DNA of 64,000 bases from Flexivirga endophytica (GTDB lineage Bacteria > Actinomycetota > Actinomycetes > Actinomycetales > Dermatophilaceae), in contig NZ_BMHI01000005.1 of assembly GCF_014640635.1 (NCBI RefSeq), positions 124,001 to 188,000 on the forward strand, in the 5' to 3' direction. The notes under the pieces were generated by a model. It was not told where the DNA came from, ran no database searches, and saw only the letters and a list, made by a program, of their open reading frames with translations. The translations under genes were made by a program, and so were the position numbers. This document shows, piece after piece, positions 9,389 through 18,728 of this stretch (position 1 is its first letter; every line of letters begins with the position of its first letter).

Positions 9389-10561
9389 GTGAGCTCATCA
9401 AAGGACGACCTGTACCCGCTGTTCGACATCTCCGAGGACCACGAGGCATTGCGCGAGGCCGTGCGTGCCGTGGCCGAGGACAAGATCGCCCCGCACGCCG
9501 CGGAGGTGGACGAGAAGAGCGAGTTCCCGCGCGCCGCGCTGGAGGCACTGGTCGCGTCCGACTTCCACGCGCCGCACATCGCCGAGGAGTATGACGGCGT
9601 CGGCGCCGACGCGCTCGCGACCTGCATCGTGATCGAGGAGGTCGCGCGTGTCTGCGCGTCCTCGTCGCTGATCCCCGCGGTCAACAAGCTCGGCTCGATG
9701 CCGGTCATCCTCGCGGCCAACGACGAGATCAAGAGCAAATACCTCCCGCCGGTGGCGCGCGGCGAGGCGATGTTCTCCTACGGCCTGTCCGAACGCGAAG
9801 CGGGTTCTGACACCGCGTCGATGCGCTGCAAGGCCACCGCCGATGGCGATGGCTTCATCCTCAACGGGCAGAAGTCCTGGATCACCAATGCGGGCGAGTC
9901 GGAGTTCTACACGGTGCTGGCCGTCACCGACCCCGACGGCGAACGCGGCCGCAACATCAGCGCATTCGTCGTCGAGAAGTCCGACGAGGGCTTCGGCTTC
10001 GGTGCGAAGGAGCGCAAGCTCGGCATCAAGGGCTCGCCCACGCGTGAGTTGCACTTCGACAACTGCCGTATCCCCGGCGACCGGATGATCGGCAAGCCCG
10101 GCGAGGGCCTGAAGATCGCGCTGCGCACACTCGACCACACTCGCGTCACCATCGGCGCCCAGGCCGTCGGCATCGCCCAGGGCGCGCTCGACTACGCGCT
10201 GGGTTACGTCAAGGAGCGCAAGCAGTTCGGCAAGGCGATCGCGGAGTTCCAGGGGCTGCAGTTCATGCTCGGCGACATGGCGATGAAGCTCGAGGCCGCC
10301 CGCCAGATGGTCTACGTGGCGGCAGCCAAGTCCGAGCGCGGTGACGCCGACCTGCCGTTCTTCGGTGCCGCAGCCAAGTGCTACGCCTCCGACGTCGCGA
10401 TGGAGGTCACCACCGACGCCGTGCAACTGCTCGGCGGTGCCGGCTACGTCCAGGACCACCCGGTCGAGCGGATGATGCGCGACGCCAAGATCACTCAGAT
10501 CTACGAAGGCACCAACCAGATCCAGCGCATGGTGATGGCGCGCCAGTTGCTCAAGAAGTAG
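9389..10561 (+). CDS. Acyl-CoA dehydrogenase, FadE25-like
   Basis: 390-residue FAD enzyme that introduces the 2,3 double bond into acyl-CoA. It has the FAD-binding segment GLSEREAGSDTASM, WITNAGESEFY, and IYEGTNQIQR with the catalytic glutamate near E373. In M. tuberculosis fadE25 sits beside purE-purK, as here, so this is the positional counterpart. Chain-length or branched-chain specificity cannot be read from the sequence. Confidence 0.93.
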   Translation: MSSSKDDLYPLFDISEDHEALREAVRAVAEDKIAPHAAEVDEKSEFPRAALEALVASDFHAPHIAEEYDGVGADALATCIVIEEVARVCASSSLIPAVNKLGSMPVILAANDEIKSKYLPPVARGEAMFSYGLSEREAGSDTASMRCKATADGDGFILNGQKSWITNAGESEFYTVLAVTDPDGERGRNISAFVVEKSDEGFGFGAKERKLGIKGSPTRELHFDNCRIPGDRMIGKPGEGLKIALRTLDHTRVTIGAQAVGIAQGALDYALGYVKERKQFGKAIAEFQGLQFMLGDMAMKLEAARQMVYVAAAKSERGDADLPFFGAAAKCYASDVAMEVTTDAVQLLGGAGYVQDHPVERMMRDAKITQIYEGTNQIQRMVMARQLLKK

Positions 10562-10601
10562 CCGAACCCTGCCACCTGGATCGGGCGGCATACCTCGGCA
10601 T

Positions 10602-10642
10602 TGAGGGGCGTACGGAATCACCCGGATTCCGTACGCCCCTCA
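10602..10642. terminator. Bidirectional hairpin terminator
   Basis: Perfect 18-bp inverted repeat (10602-10619 and 10625-10642) with a 5-nt loop, between the convergent acyl-CoA dehydrogenase and LCP genes. There is no U-tract, as is common for actinobacterial terminators. Confidence 0.8.
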
Positions 10643-10703
10643 GTGCGTTGGTATGCCGCTCGAGCGGCACACGTCGACGAAGCGCTGATCCGGCGCGCCC
10701 GCG

Positions 10704-12020
10704 TCAGCTACCCGTCGTCGGTGCGGTGACCGGCCGGTCGTTGTTGAGGTCGTCGAAGAGCTTGGTCGCGCGGGCCTTGTCCCACAGCACCGCCGACTCA
10801 CCATCGGGGGCGAAGTAGTTGGGGTTGGCGACCGGCACCTGCACCGAGATACCGCCGTTGCTGATGCCCTTGAGCGCCCACATGATCTTCAGCGCCTGGA
10901 TCGGTGACATGCCCTTGTTGACCGCGACGCCCTTGGCGCCGGCCGAACCGACGCTCTTCAGCTTCCATGGCAGCAGCAGGTTGGTCGGGCTGGCGATCTT
11001 CTTCATCAGCGCGGCGAGGAACTCCCGCTGGTGCTCCGCGCGCGCCAGGTCGCCGGTGGCGAAGGCGTGGCGGGACCGCACATAACCCAGGGCGTTCTTG
11101 CCGTCGAGGTTCTGGCAGCCCTTCTTGAGGTTGATGTGGGCGTCCTTGTCGTTGACATCCTGCTTGAGGCACATGCGCACGCCGCCGACGGAGTCGACGA
11201 CGCCGGCGAACCCGCCGAAGCCGATCTCCATGTAGTTGTCGATGTGCAGCCCGGAGGCCTGCTCGACGGTCTGCACCAGCAGCTTCGGACCACCGATCGA
11301 GAACGACGAGTTGATCTTGCCCTGGCCGTGACCGGGGATGCTGACCCACGAGTCGCGCTGGAAGCTGACCAGCGTCGGCTTCCCGCTGTCGGGCATGTGC
11401 AGCACCATGATCGAGTCGGTGCGTGAGGTGCCGCCGCCGACGTTGCTGCCTCCGGTGCCCAGCTTCCGGCCGTCCTCGGCGGACAGTCCGGCGCGTGAGT
11501 CGGAGCCGACGAGCAGCACATTGGTGCCCTTGCCTCCGGCGGGGCGGTCACCGCTGGGGAACGCGTCGACCTTCTTGACGTGACCCCAGGCGGACAGCCC
11601 GGCCCAGATCAGCAGGGCGAGCCACAGGGCAATGATCAGCACGATGACCAGCAGCACCTTGGGCCACTTCCGCTTCCGGCGCGGAGGGTGGGCCGGCGGC
11701 GCCTGCCGTGGTCCCGGTCGCGGTCCGCGTGGACCGCCCGGTCCCGACTGCCGTGGGCCGGCCGGACCTCCGGACATGCCACGGTCCTGCGGATAGCCGC
11801 GCTGACCGGTCGGCATCATCCGGGTGGAGTCGCCGCCCGACGGCGGGGGAGCGGCTGCACTCCGAGGTGCGGTGCTCCGGCCACCAGCCTGCGGCGCGGG
11901 CCGCGAACCATCCGGACGGACCGGGATCTCCTGCGGCTCCTGCGCGGGCCGCCGGGGGCGGCGAGGCGCACTGCCACCCTTGCGGGTGTCGATGATCATC
12001 GGCTCGTCGTCGTCTGGCAC
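10704..12020 (-). CDS. LytR-CpsA-Psr (LCP) family cell-wall polymer ligase
   Basis: 438 residues. A proline/arginine/glycine-rich cytoplasmic tail of about 118 residues is followed by one transmembrane helix (about 121-142) and an extracellular LCP domain with NVLLVGSDSR, SFQRDSWVSIPGHG, KINSSFSIGG, the arginine-rich GYVRSRHA, and GDLARAEHQREFL. LCP enzymes transfer undecaprenyl-linked glycopolymers onto peptidoglycan. An LCP gene occupies the matching place in mycobacteria. It could be the anchor for the nonulosonate polymer suggested by the neighbouring cluster, but that is inference. GTG 12020 is chosen from the TACCCT box. Confidence 0.92.
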   Translation of the reverse strand: MPDDDEPMIIDTRKGGSAPRRPRRPAQEPQEIPVRPDGSRPAPQAGGRSTAPRSAAAPPPSGGDSTRMMPTGQRGYPQDRGMSGGPAGPRQSGPGGPRGPRPGPRQAPPAHPPRRKRKWPKVLLVIVLIIALWLALLIWAGLSAWGHVKKVDAFPSGDRPAGGKGTNVLLVGSDSRAGLSAEDGRKLGTGGSNVGGGTSRTDSIMVLHMPDSGKPTLVSFQRDSWVSIPGHGQGKINSSFSIGGPKLLVQTVEQASGLHIDNYMEIGFGGFAGVVDSVGGVRMCLKQDVNDKDAHINLKKGCQNLDGKNALGYVRSRHAFATGDLARAEHQREFLAALMKKIASPTNLLLPWKLKSVGSAGAKGVAVNKGMSPIQALKIMWALKGISNGGISVQVPVANPNYFAPDGESAVLWDKARATKLFDDLNNDRPVTAPTTGS

Positions 12021-12026
12021 CGCACG

Positions 12027-12032
12027 AGGGTA
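12027..12032 (-). promoter_or_regulatory. -10 box of LCP gene (leaderless type)
   Basis: TACCCT on the minus strand ends 6 nt before GTG 12020. The divergent glycosyltransferase promoter lies 25 bp away. Confidence 0.5.
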
Positions 12033-12056
12033 ACGCGGATGGATGAGTGTGCCGTG

Positions 12057-12062
12057 TAATCT
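12057..12062 (+). promoter_or_regulatory. -10 box of ExoA-like glycosyltransferase gene (leaderless type)
   Basis: TAATCT ends 7 nt before GTG 12070 and supports that start over ATG 12043. Confidence 0.55.
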
Positions 12063-12069
12063 GCGACGC

Positions 12070-13092
12070 GTGCCAGCTCCCGAACCGCAACTGACCGATG
12101 GCGTTTCGGTGATCATGCCGATCCTCGACGAGGAGCGTCATCTGGCCGAGTCCGTGACCGCCATACTGCGGCAGGAGCTGCCGTGTCCGGTCGAGGTCAT
12201 CCTCGCGCTCGGCCCTTCCTCGGACGGCACCGACGACGTCGCCGCGCGGCTTCGGGCAGCCGATGACCGTGTGAAACTTGTCACGAATCCCACCGGCCGC
12301 ACCCCGGACGCCTTGAACGCCGCGATAGCGGCGGCGTCATATGACGTCATCGCCCGGGTCGACGGGCACGGCATCCTGTCGGCGGGCTATCTCGCCACCG
12401 CGATGCGAGTGCTGGACGAGACCGGCGCCGCCAACGTCGGCGGGATCATGGATGCCGAGGGCACCACCGACTTCGAGCGTGCGGTGGCCGTGGCGATGAA
12501 GTCGAAGATCGGTGTCGGCGGCGTGAAGTTCAAGCTGGGCGGGCAGCCGGGCCCGGCCGAGACCGTCTACCTCGGGGTGTTCCGACGCTCTTGGCTGCGC
12601 CGCGTCGGCGGCTACGACACCCGCTTCACCCGCGCGCAGGACTGGGAGATGAACTTCCGGATCCGCGCGGCCGGCGGCATCGTCTGGTTCACCCCCGAGC
12701 TGAAGGTGACCTACCGCCCGCGCGGTTCGTTCCGCACGCTGGCACGGCAGTACAAGCAGTACGGCCAGTGGCGACGGGTCGTCGCCAGGCAGCACAAGGG
12801 CTCGATCAACGCTCGCTATCTCGCGCCGCCCACCGCGCTCGCGGCGATCGCCGCGGGCACCGTCGGCGGGTTCCTGTGGCGTCCGCTGTGGCTGATCCCG
12901 GCGGGGTATGCCGGAGCGGTGACCGTCGGCGGGGCGATGATCTCGGCCGGGTCGACCCCGTCGGTCCGCTGCCGGATGCCGGCCGTCCTCGCCACCATGC
13001 ACATGACGTGGGGCTACGGCTTCCTCACCAGCCGCATCCGGCTGTCCGGTGACGCGCCCCGCGCGCTCGAGGACCGACTCTCGGACGACTAG
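12070..13092 (+). CDS. Family 2 glycosyltransferase, ExoA-like
   Basis: 340 residues. GT-A fold with [14 protein letters not shown] at the N-terminus, the nucleotide-sugar stretch VIARVDGHG (in place of the usual D-x-D), GGYDTRF and [10 protein letters not shown] in the acceptor half, and two or three hydrophobic helices at the C-terminus that should hold it at the membrane. It resembles succinoglycan-type transferases that build surface polysaccharide repeat units. It is divergent from the LCP gene, which suggests a shared role in wall polymers. Donor and acceptor are unknown. The ATG at 12043 is a possible longer start. Confidence 0.88.
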   Translation: MPAPEPQLTDGVSVIMPILDEERHLAESVTAILRQELPCPVEVILALGPSSDGTDDVAARLRAADDRVKLVTNPTGRTPDALNAAIAAASYDVIARVDGHGILSAGYLATAMRVLDETGAANVGGIMDAEGTTDFERAVAVAMKSKIGVGGVKFKLGGQPGPAETVYLGVFRRSWLRRVGGYDTRFTRAQDWEMNFRIRAAGGIVWFTPELKVTYRPRGSFRTLARQYKQYGQWRRVVARQHKGSINARYLAPPTALAAIAAGTVGGFLWRPLWLIPAGYAGAVTVGGAMISAGSTPSVRCRMPAVLATMHMTWGYGFLTSRIRLSGDAPRALEDRLSDD

Positions 13093-13715
13093 CTCAGCTC
13101 GGCGCCGGTCGCGGCGCGGACCTCGTCCTCGGTGACGTCGGGTGCGGTCTCGACGAGTTTGAGCCCGTCCGGTGTGACATCGATGACGGCGAGGTCGGTG
13201 ATGATCCGCTGGACGACCTTCTGCCCGGTCAGCGGCAGGGTGCACTCGGTCACGATCTTGGGCGAGCCGTCCTTGGCGACGTGTTCCATCAGCACGATGA
13301 CCTTGCGGGCGCCGTGGACCAGGTCCATCGCGCCGCCCATGCCCTTGATCATCTTGCCCGGGATCGTCCAGTTGGCGATGTCACCGGCGACCGAGACCTG
13401 CATCGCGCCCAGGATCGCCGCGTCGATCTTGCCGCCACGAATCATCCCGAAGCTGGTGGCCGAGTCGAAGACAGAGGCGCCCTTGCGCAGGGTGACGGTC
13501 TCCTTGCCGGCGTTGATCAGGTCGGGGTCGACCTTGTCGGCCTCGGGGTAGGCGCCGACGCCGAGCAGGCCGTTCTCGGACTGCAGGACGAGCTCGACGT
13601 CATCGGGCACGTAGTTGGGCACGAGGGTCGGCAGGCCAATGCCGAGGTTGACGTAGTCACCGTCGTGCAACTCCCGGGCCGCCCGTGCTGCCATGTCGTT
13701 GCGATTGAGCCCCAT
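13089..13715 (-). CDS. scoB: 3-oxoacid CoA-transferase subunit B
   Basis: 208 residues with the family signature [10 protein letters not shown], in which E47 is the glutamate that forms the CoA thioester. Together with the A subunit it moves CoA from succinyl-CoA to acetoacetate or a related 3-oxoacid. The ATG overlaps the scoA stop (TGATG), so synthesis is coupled. The last bases overlap the convergent glycosyltransferase stop. Confidence 0.94.
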   Translation of the reverse strand: MGLNRNDMAARAARELHDGDYVNLGIGLPTLVPNYVPDDVELVLQSENGLLGVGAYPEADKVDPDLINAGKETVTLRKGASVFDSATSFGMIRGGKIDAAILGAMQVSVAGDIANWTIPGKMIKGMGGAMDLVHGARKVIVLMEHVAKDGSPKIVTECTLPLTGQKVVQRIITDLAVIDVTPDGLKLVETAPDVTEDEVRAATGAELS

Positions 13716-14488
13716 CAGTGGCCGTCCTTCGTGGTGGTCTTCTCGATGCGCTTGTCGGTCGCCTGCTCCGGGGTCAGCGCGACGACGCGGTGCACGTAGA
13801 TGCCGGGCAGGTGGATCTCGTTCGGGTCGAGATCGCCCGGGTCGACGAGTTCCTCGACCTCCGCGATGGTGATCGTGCCGGACATCGCACACAGCGGGTT
13901 GAAGTTGCGGGCCGCCTGGTTGAAGACGAGGTTGCCGTGCCGGTCGCCCTTGGCAGCGCGCACCAGGCCGTAGTCGGCGACGATCGACTCCTCGAGCACG
14001 TAGGGCTTGGTGGTGCCGCGGAAGTCGAAGTCGCGGGTCTCCTTCGCGGGCGAGGCCAGCGCGACCGAGCCGTCGGCGGCATACCGCCACGGCATACCGC
14101 CGTCACCGATCTGGGTGCCGACACCGGTAGCCGTGTAGAACGCGGGGATGCCGGCGCCGCCGGCGCGCAGCTTCTCGGCGAGCGTGCCCTGCGGGGTCAG
14201 CTCGACCTCCAGCTCACCTTCGAGGTATTGCCGGGCGAATTCCTTGTTCTCGCCGACGTATGACGCGATGATGCGCCGAATCCGCTTGTCGCGCAGCAGG
14301 ATCCCGAGCCCCCAGTCATCGACGCCACAGTTGTTGGAGATGACCTCCAGGTCCGTGGTGTCGGTCTGGTGCAGGGCTTGGATCAGCACGCTGGGAATGC
14401 CACACAGGCCGAAACCGCCGACGGCAAGAGATGCCCCGGACGGTATGTCGGCGACAGCTTCAGCTGCCGAGGAGACGACTTTGTCCAT
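13715..14488 (-). CDS. scoA: 3-oxoacid CoA-transferase subunit A
   Basis: 257 residues with the GGFGLCGIP glycine loop (24-32), [13 protein letters not shown] and GKGDRHGNL-like [19 protein letters not shown], all typical of SCOT-type alpha subunits. First gene of the scoAB pair. It has a TAATGT box 7 nt before ATG 14488. It may serve ketone-body or branched-chain catabolism. A link to acetoacetyl supply for the ACP module at 25-27 kb is possible but unsupported. Confidence 0.94.
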   Translation of the reverse strand: MDKVVSSAAEAVADIPSGASLAVGGFGLCGIPSVLIQALHQTDTTDLEVISNNCGVDDWGLGILLRDKRIRRIIASYVGENKEFARQYLEGELEVELTPQGTLAEKLRAGGAGIPAFYTATGVGTQIGDGGMPWRYAADGSVALASPAKETRDFDFRGTTKPYVLEESIVADYGLVRAAKGDRHGNLVFNQAARNFNPLCAMSGTITIAEVEELVDPGDLDPNEIHLPGIYVHRVVALTPEQATDKRIEKTTTKDGH

Positions 14489-14495
14489 GTGACGG

Positions 14496-14501
14496 ACATT
14501 A
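14496..14501 (-). promoter_or_regulatory. -10 box of scoA (leaderless type)
   Basis: TAATGT on the minus strand ends 7 nt before ATG 14488. Confidence 0.5.
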
Positions 14502-14512
14502 CAAGACGCCGC

Positions 14513-15112
14513 CTAGAGCACGACGTCGACCGCCTCGGACGCACTCCTGGCCGAGCGGGCCTGCTCGTCGGCGCCGCGCACCACCAGCACAGAGCAGTCG
14601 TGGCCGATCAGCGCAGCGGTCACGGCCGGGACCCGCTCGGGTGCTGCGCCGTCCAGCAGCACCCGAGTGCCGGCGGGCACGTCCCGGGGAAGGCTGAGCC
14701 CGGCATACGTCGTCGGCCCGACCGGTGGCGGCATCGCATCCGACATCGCCTGCAAGGGGCTCGCTGCCAGTGCGGCCGCCGGCTCGATCAGGTCCGCGTC
14801 GACGTCCGGCTCGGTGTCGAGACTGACGCACGCATCGGCGTCGGCCTCCGTGGTGACTGTCAACCCACGGGTCCAAGCCGCGAGCGACCAGTAGATCGCT
14901 CGCCAGTGATCGGCCGGCAGGTCGAGCCGCACAAGGTCGCCGGGAGCCAGGGCCATCTCGGTCTCCAGCCAGTTCGCAGCCTTGGCAACCCAATTCGCCA
15001 GCGTCTTGCCCGACAGGTCGATGCGTTCGCCGGAACCGTCGTCATACCAGGTGAGCCGCGGGCGAGAGAGGTCACCGGCCAGCAGGGCTGCCCGAAGTTG
15101 ATCAGAATTCAC
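14513..15112 (-). CDS. TIGR03089-like conserved actinobacterial protein (AMP-binding enzyme fragment-like)
   Basis: 199 residues. The layout (SGERIDLSGKTLANWVAKAANWL, then GDLVRLDLPADHW and ALIGHDCSVLVV) matches the actinobacterial TIGR03089 family, which looks like the N-terminal part of an acyl-AMP ligase without the ATP P-loop. No catalytic role is known to me. It is often found near LCP and mannose/rhamnose wall genes in actinobacteria. GTG 15112 has a TAGGCT box 6 nt upstream. Confidence 0.75.
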   Translation of the reverse strand: MNSDQLRAALLAGDLSRPRLTWYDDGSGERIDLSGKTLANWVAKAANWLETEMALAPGDLVRLDLPADHWRAIYWSLAAWTRGLTVTTEADADACVSLDTEPDVDADLIEPAAALAASPLQAMSDAMPPPVGPTTYAGLSLPRDVPAGTRVLLDGAAPERVPAVTAALIGHDCSVLVVRGADEQARSARSASEAVDVVL

Positions 15113-15118
15113 CTGATG

Positions 15119-15124
15119 AGCCTA
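15119..15124 (-). promoter_or_regulatory. -10 box of TIGR03089 gene (leaderless type)
   Basis: TAGGCT on the minus strand ends 6 nt before GTG 15112. Confidence 0.45.
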
Positions 15125-15144
15125 GACGCGACACTTTCGCCACC

Positions 15145-15150
15145 TACCGT
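15145..15150 (+). promoter_or_regulatory. -10 box of spsF-like gene (leaderless type)
   Basis: TACCGT ends 7 nt before ATG 15158 and favours that start over the in-frame ATG at 15116. Confidence 0.5.
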
Positions 15151-15157
15151 CGCGCGC

Positions 15158-16537
15158 ATGAAGGACACCCCACGAAGTTCTCCGCCGCTTCGCTCCCCGG
15201 ATACTTCGCACGGACCCCGCAAGAGGGTCCGTGTCGTCCTGCAGTCCCGGCTGTCCTCGTCCCGACTGCCCGGCAAGGCACTGCTCACCCTCGCCGGACG
15301 TCCGCTGGTCGTCCTCGCCGCGCAGCGAGCCGCCAACACCGGTCTGGACGTGGTCGTCGCGACCAGCGTCGAGCCGGAGGACGACGCGCTGGCGGACGCA
15401 CTGGGGACAGCGGGCGTCGCGGTGTTCCGGGGCGACCTGCACAACACCCTGCATCGTTTCGTCGGCGCAACTGCGGACCTCGCCGACGACGACCTCGTCG
15501 TGCGGCTGACGGGTGACAACGTGGGCCCGGACGGCGCGTATGTCGAGGAACTCGTCGCGCGGATGCGCGATGCCGGACAGGACTACCTTCGCGTGACGAC
15601 AGAGACGGTCTACGGGCTGGGCGCAGAGGTCTTCACCGCCCGGCTGCTGCGAGCGGCGGATGCGTCGGCGCAGGCGCCATACGACAGGGAGCACGTGACG
15701 CCGTGGATCCGGCGCCATACGGACGATTTCACTTGGGTGCCACCGGTTTCGGGCGCAGCGGGACGGGTGCGGTGCACGGTCGACACGCTGCTGGACTTCT
15801 CGATCGCAGCACGAGCGTTGAGCACCGTGCCCGACCCGGTGGGGGCGACCTGGCGGGAGATCCTCGGCGCGTGGGCCGCGGCCGGCGGGGCCGTGCCCGA
15901 GCCGCTGCCCGGCAGCCGGCCGAACTCGATCGGCCTCGGCCTCTGGGTCACCGGCGGCGACCTCGGGATCATGGAACCGTCGACGGCATCTCGGGTGCTG
16001 GAGCACGCGGCGTTGGCCGGCGCGTCCCACGTGTGGGTCACCGATCCGGAGAGTGCAGCCCGGGTCGGTCGGGCACTGGCGCACGGACTGAGCGAACGCA
16101 TCGGCGTCGTCGCGGACCTGCCGGCCGGTGCAGCGCCCGCAGCGGACGCCGCGGTGTGGGAAACCCTTGCGCGACTGCGGGTCTCGGCACTCGACGCGGT
16201 TGTCGCGACCTCGCCGTCACACCTTGACGAGTCGGCAGAAGCCCTGCTGCGGCATCAGAAGGAAGGGCGGGTGCGAGTGCTCGGCTGTGCGGTGCGCGAC
16301 GAGGACGAGCTCGTGGCGGCGCTCGACGACTCGAGGATCGGCCTCCTGGAGGTGCCGGCCGCACTGCTGAGCGCCGTGCCCTCGACCGTCAGGGACGACC
16401 GCCTGGTGATCGTGCGGTGCCACGAGCCGGCGATGGCGGCGCGGACCCTCGGACGCCCCGGAGTGACCGCTGTCGTCCTTGCCGCCGAGTCGTCGGACCA
16501 GGTCGCCGCTCAAGAGGTCGCTCTGCGCAGTCGGTGA
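15158..16537 (+). CDS. SpsF-type cytidylyltransferase fused to a degenerate aldo-keto reductase domain
   Basis: 459 residues. Residues about 23-250 are a nucleotidyltransferase of the SpsF/CMP-KDO-synthetase type, with VVLQSRLSSSRLPGKAL (26-42) and RLTGDNVGPDG. In Bacillus sps clusters SpsF stands where PseF stands elsewhere, and activates the nonulosonate with CTP. From residue 256 (NSIGLGLW) an aldo-keto-reductase-like barrel follows, recognisable by spacing and by VRVLGCAVRDEDELVAAL and ALDAVVATSPSHL. The usual D-Y-K-H tetrad is not evident, so this half is probably non-catalytic. It is the only CMP-sugar synthase candidate in the cluster. Its role as pseudaminic acid cytidylyltransferase is inferred from its neighbours. 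Confidence 0.8.
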   Translation: MKDTPRSSPPLRSPDTSHGPRKRVRVVLQSRLSSSRLPGKALLTLAGRPLVVLAAQRAANTGLDVVVATSVEPEDDALADALGTAGVAVFRGDLHNTLHRFVGATADLADDDLVVRLTGDNVGPDGAYVEELVARMRDAGQDYLRVTTETVYGLGAEVFTARLLRAADASAQAPYDREHVTPWIRRHTDDFTWVPPVSGAAGRVRCTVDTLLDFSIAARALSTVPDPVGATWREILGAWAAAGGAVPEPLPGSRPNSIGLGLWVTGGDLGIMEPSTASRVLEHAALAGASHVWVTDPESAARVGRALAHGLSERIGVVADLPAGAAPAADAAVWETLARLRVSALDAVVATSPSHLDESAEALLRHQKEGRVRVLGCAVRDEDELVAALDDSRIGLLEVPAALLSAVPSTVRDDRLVIVRCHEPAMAARTLGRPGVTAVVLAAESSDQVAAQEVALRSR

Positions 16538-16542
16538 GCAGG

Positions 16543-17610
16543 TCAGCCGGCGCGGCCGTCCCGGCCGACGAACATCGCCAGCAGGGCGTCGGCGACACGA
16601 CGCCGGCCGTCCCCGTCGATGAGGCGCTGCCCTTTGAGGGCGAGTCCGGTTGCCCTGGGAGGGTTTTCGATGAGTGCAGCGAGTGCGCTCGTTGCTGCGG
16701 CAGTGTCGAACGAGGTCAGCTCGCCCAGACCGGTCGCTACCTCGGCCGCCAGGAGTGCGCGATAGCCGAGCCGCTGGTTGTCGACGACGCAGACCACCGC
16801 GGTCGGGACGCCCATGGCGAGCAGCTCCCACACAGTCGTCCCGGAGGCGCTGATCGTCAGGTCGCTCGCAGCGGCGAGGCCGGCCAGATCCGGCTGCGGA
16901 GGTATGACGCGCAGCCGCTGCTGCGACGACAGGCGCAGCGCGGCGAGACGGTCTGCCGTCCGCGGGTTCGACGACACCACCGTCACATCCAGCGCGGCAT
17001 CGGTCGACAAGAGGGCCGGCACGACGACCGGCGCTGCACCGGCAGGGTCCGAGCCGCCGAAAACCGCCAGCACGGAACGAATTTCACTCAGTCGCCCCGG
17101 CGAGAGAAGGTCCGGCGCACGCCGTCGCTGCAGCACGGAGTCGCGCAGCAAGGTGAAGTCGGGACCGGTGAGGCACCGGGAGCCGGTCGGGCCGCCTTGG
17201 TGCGGCGTCGCGCCGAGGTTCTGGTCGACGTAAAGGTCGGCCTGTTGAGCAGCCCCGAACTCGCCGTCGACCAGGGCGAGCACGACATACCCGGCGGCAC
17301 GGAGCGCACCGCCCAACGTCGGCGACAGGTGGTAGCCGTCGAGCACCACACCGACGAACTGTTCGTCGTCAGCCTGCCGCAGCTGGTCCGCCACTTCGCC
17401 GGTCGCAGGGAGTCGACGCAGCCCGCTCGCCTCGACCAGCCCGGTCAGCCAGTCGAGCCCATCGATGTCGCCCCAGAGCACGACGTCCAGGCCGCGCGCA
17501 CGCAGCTCCTGACCGAGCGCGAGGCAGCGCACCACATGCCCCACGCCGATCTGTGGGGTGGCGTCGCACCGGATCGCAATACGTTCGGGAAAGGTTTCCG
17601 TAAATGTCAT
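16543..17610 (-). CDS. pseG: UDP-2,4-diacetamido-2,4,6-trideoxy-altropyranose hydrolase
   Basis: 355 residues, GT-B fold. The N-terminal RCDATPQIGVGHVVRCL holds the GxGHxxR signature of PseG/SpsG (22-28) with the catalytic His. Later motifs are VFGGSDPAGA and SASGTTVWELLAMGVP. PseG removes UDP from the altrose intermediate, giving the free sugar used by PseI. It converges on the spsF-like gene (5-base gap) and diverges from pseB. ATG 17610 is supported by TACCAT 7 nt upstream. Confidence 0.9.
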   Translation of the reverse strand: MTFTETFPERIAIRCDATPQIGVGHVVRCLALGQELRARGLDVVLWGDIDGLDWLTGLVEASGLRRLPATGEVADQLRQADDEQFVGVVLDGYHLSPTLGGALRAAGYVVLALVDGEFGAAQQADLYVDQNLGATPHQGGPTGSRCLTGPDFTLLRDSVLQRRRAPDLLSPGRLSEIRSVLAVFGGSDPAGAAPVVVPALLSTDAALDVTVVSSNPRTADRLAALRLSSQQRLRVIPPQPDLAGLAAASDLTISASGTTVWELLAMGVPTAVVCVVDNQRLGYRALLAAEVATGLGELTSFDTAAATSALAALIENPPRATGLALKGQRLIDGDGRRRVADALLAMFVGRDGRAG

Positions 17611-17617
17611 CGTGATG

Positions 17618-17623
17618 ATGGTA
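17618..17623 (-). promoter_or_regulatory. -10 box of pseG (leaderless type)
   Basis: TACCAT on the minus strand ends 7 nt before ATG 17610. The region 17620-17700 is AT-rich compared with its surroundings and should also hold the pseB promoter. Confidence 0.5.
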
Positions 17624-17704
17624 GCCGCATCCTTTTCGGTGGGTATCGTCCCCGCTGCAAGAGTCGAACAATTCGCTGAAATTTCGTTGGTTTGGAGTTT
17701 GTAC

Positions 17705-18718
17705 GTGACTGATTTGCAGGGTTCTTCGGTCCTGGTCACCGGTGGCACCGGGTCTTTCGGAAAGGCCTTCATCACCCGACTGCTGGAGGACCAGAAACCA
17801 AGCCGTGTCATCGTCTACTCACGCGACGAGTTGAAGCAATGGGAAGTTCGCCAGATGTTCAACGACGACCCCCGATTGCGTTGGTTCATCGGGGATGTGC
17901 GCGATCTGCCGCGGCTGCACCGAGCGATGCACGGGGTCGACTACGTGGTCCACGCCGCTGCACTGAAGCAGGTCGACACCGGTGAATACAACCCTTTCGA
18001 GTTCGTGAAGACGAATGTGCTCGGCTCGCAGAACGTCGTCGAGGCCGCCATTGACTCGGGTGTGAAAAAGGTCGTCGCACTCTCGACTGACAAGGCCTCG
18101 AGTCCGATCAACCTTTACGGGTCCACCAAGTTAACGGCAGACAAACTTTTCATCCTCGGCAATCATTATGCTGCGGCATACCCGACACGGTTCTCCGTGG
18201 TGCGGTATGGGAATGTCACCGGATCCCGTGGCTCGATCGTGCCGAAGTTCCGCGCTCTGCACGAAGCGGGCGAGTCCCTGCCGATCACCGACCTGCGCTG
18301 CACCCGCTTTCTGATCACGCTGCCGCAGGCCGTGCAGATGGTGCTGGACACCTTCGACATGATGCAGGGCGGCGAGCTGGTGGTGCCGCACATCGCGTCC
18401 CACAAGGTCACCGACCTCGCCCAGGCCATCGCTCCGGGAGCGCGGATGCACGACATCGGCCTGCGTCCGGGGGAGAAGCTGCACGAGGAGATGATCAGCC
18501 CCGAAGAGGGCCGCCGCGCGGTCGTCGTGCAGGACGGCAAGTACTTCGTGCTCGAGCCGGAGTTGGCCAGCTGGGGCTATCAGAAGATCACCGGCGCCAC
18601 TCCCGTGCCGACCGGTTTCCATTGCTCGTCGGACAAGAACGACCTCTGGTACGACGCTGCCGACCTTCGTCGGGTGCTCGAGCTCGGGCCGGTCGGCCTG
18701 AAGTCCGTCGCACGCTAG
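17705..18718 (+). CDS. pseB: UDP-N-acetylglucosamine 4,6-dehydratase (inverting)
   Basis: 337-residue SDR. The NAD(P) loop is GGTGSFG (13-19), and the PseB active-site set is T128-D129-K130 in STDKASSP plus Y138 and K142 in YGSTK. VHAAALKQVDTGEYNPFEFV is diagnostic of the inverting PseB/FlaA1 branch. It converts UDP-GlcNAc to the 4-keto-L-idose sugar, the first step to pseudaminic acid. GTG 17705 has TTGGAG 7 nt upstream, a normal Shine-Dalgarno site, unlike most neighbours. pseC follows 10 bases later. Confidence 0.95.
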   Translation: MTDLQGSSVLVTGGTGSFGKAFITRLLEDQKPSRVIVYSRDELKQWEVRQMFNDDPRLRWFIGDVRDLPRLHRAMHGVDYVVHAAALKQVDTGEYNPFEFVKTNVLGSQNVVEAAIDSGVKKVVALSTDKASSPINLYGSTKLTADKLFILGNHYAAAYPTRFSVVRYGNVTGSRGSIVPKFRALHEAGESLPITDLRCTRFLITLPQAVQMVLDTFDMMQGGELVVPHIASHKVTDLAQAIAPGARMHDIGLRPGEKLHEEMISPEEGRRAVVVQDGKYFVLEPELASWGYQKITGATPVPTGFHCSSDKNDLWYDAADLRRVLELGPVGLKSVAR

Positions 18719-18728
18719 GCGGCGGCCG

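Noticed and set aside
13089-14488. scoAB as part of the ACP acyl-group pathway
   Set aside because: Acetoacetyl supply would fit, but the genes are 11 kb away and common in general catabolism; there is no sequence link.
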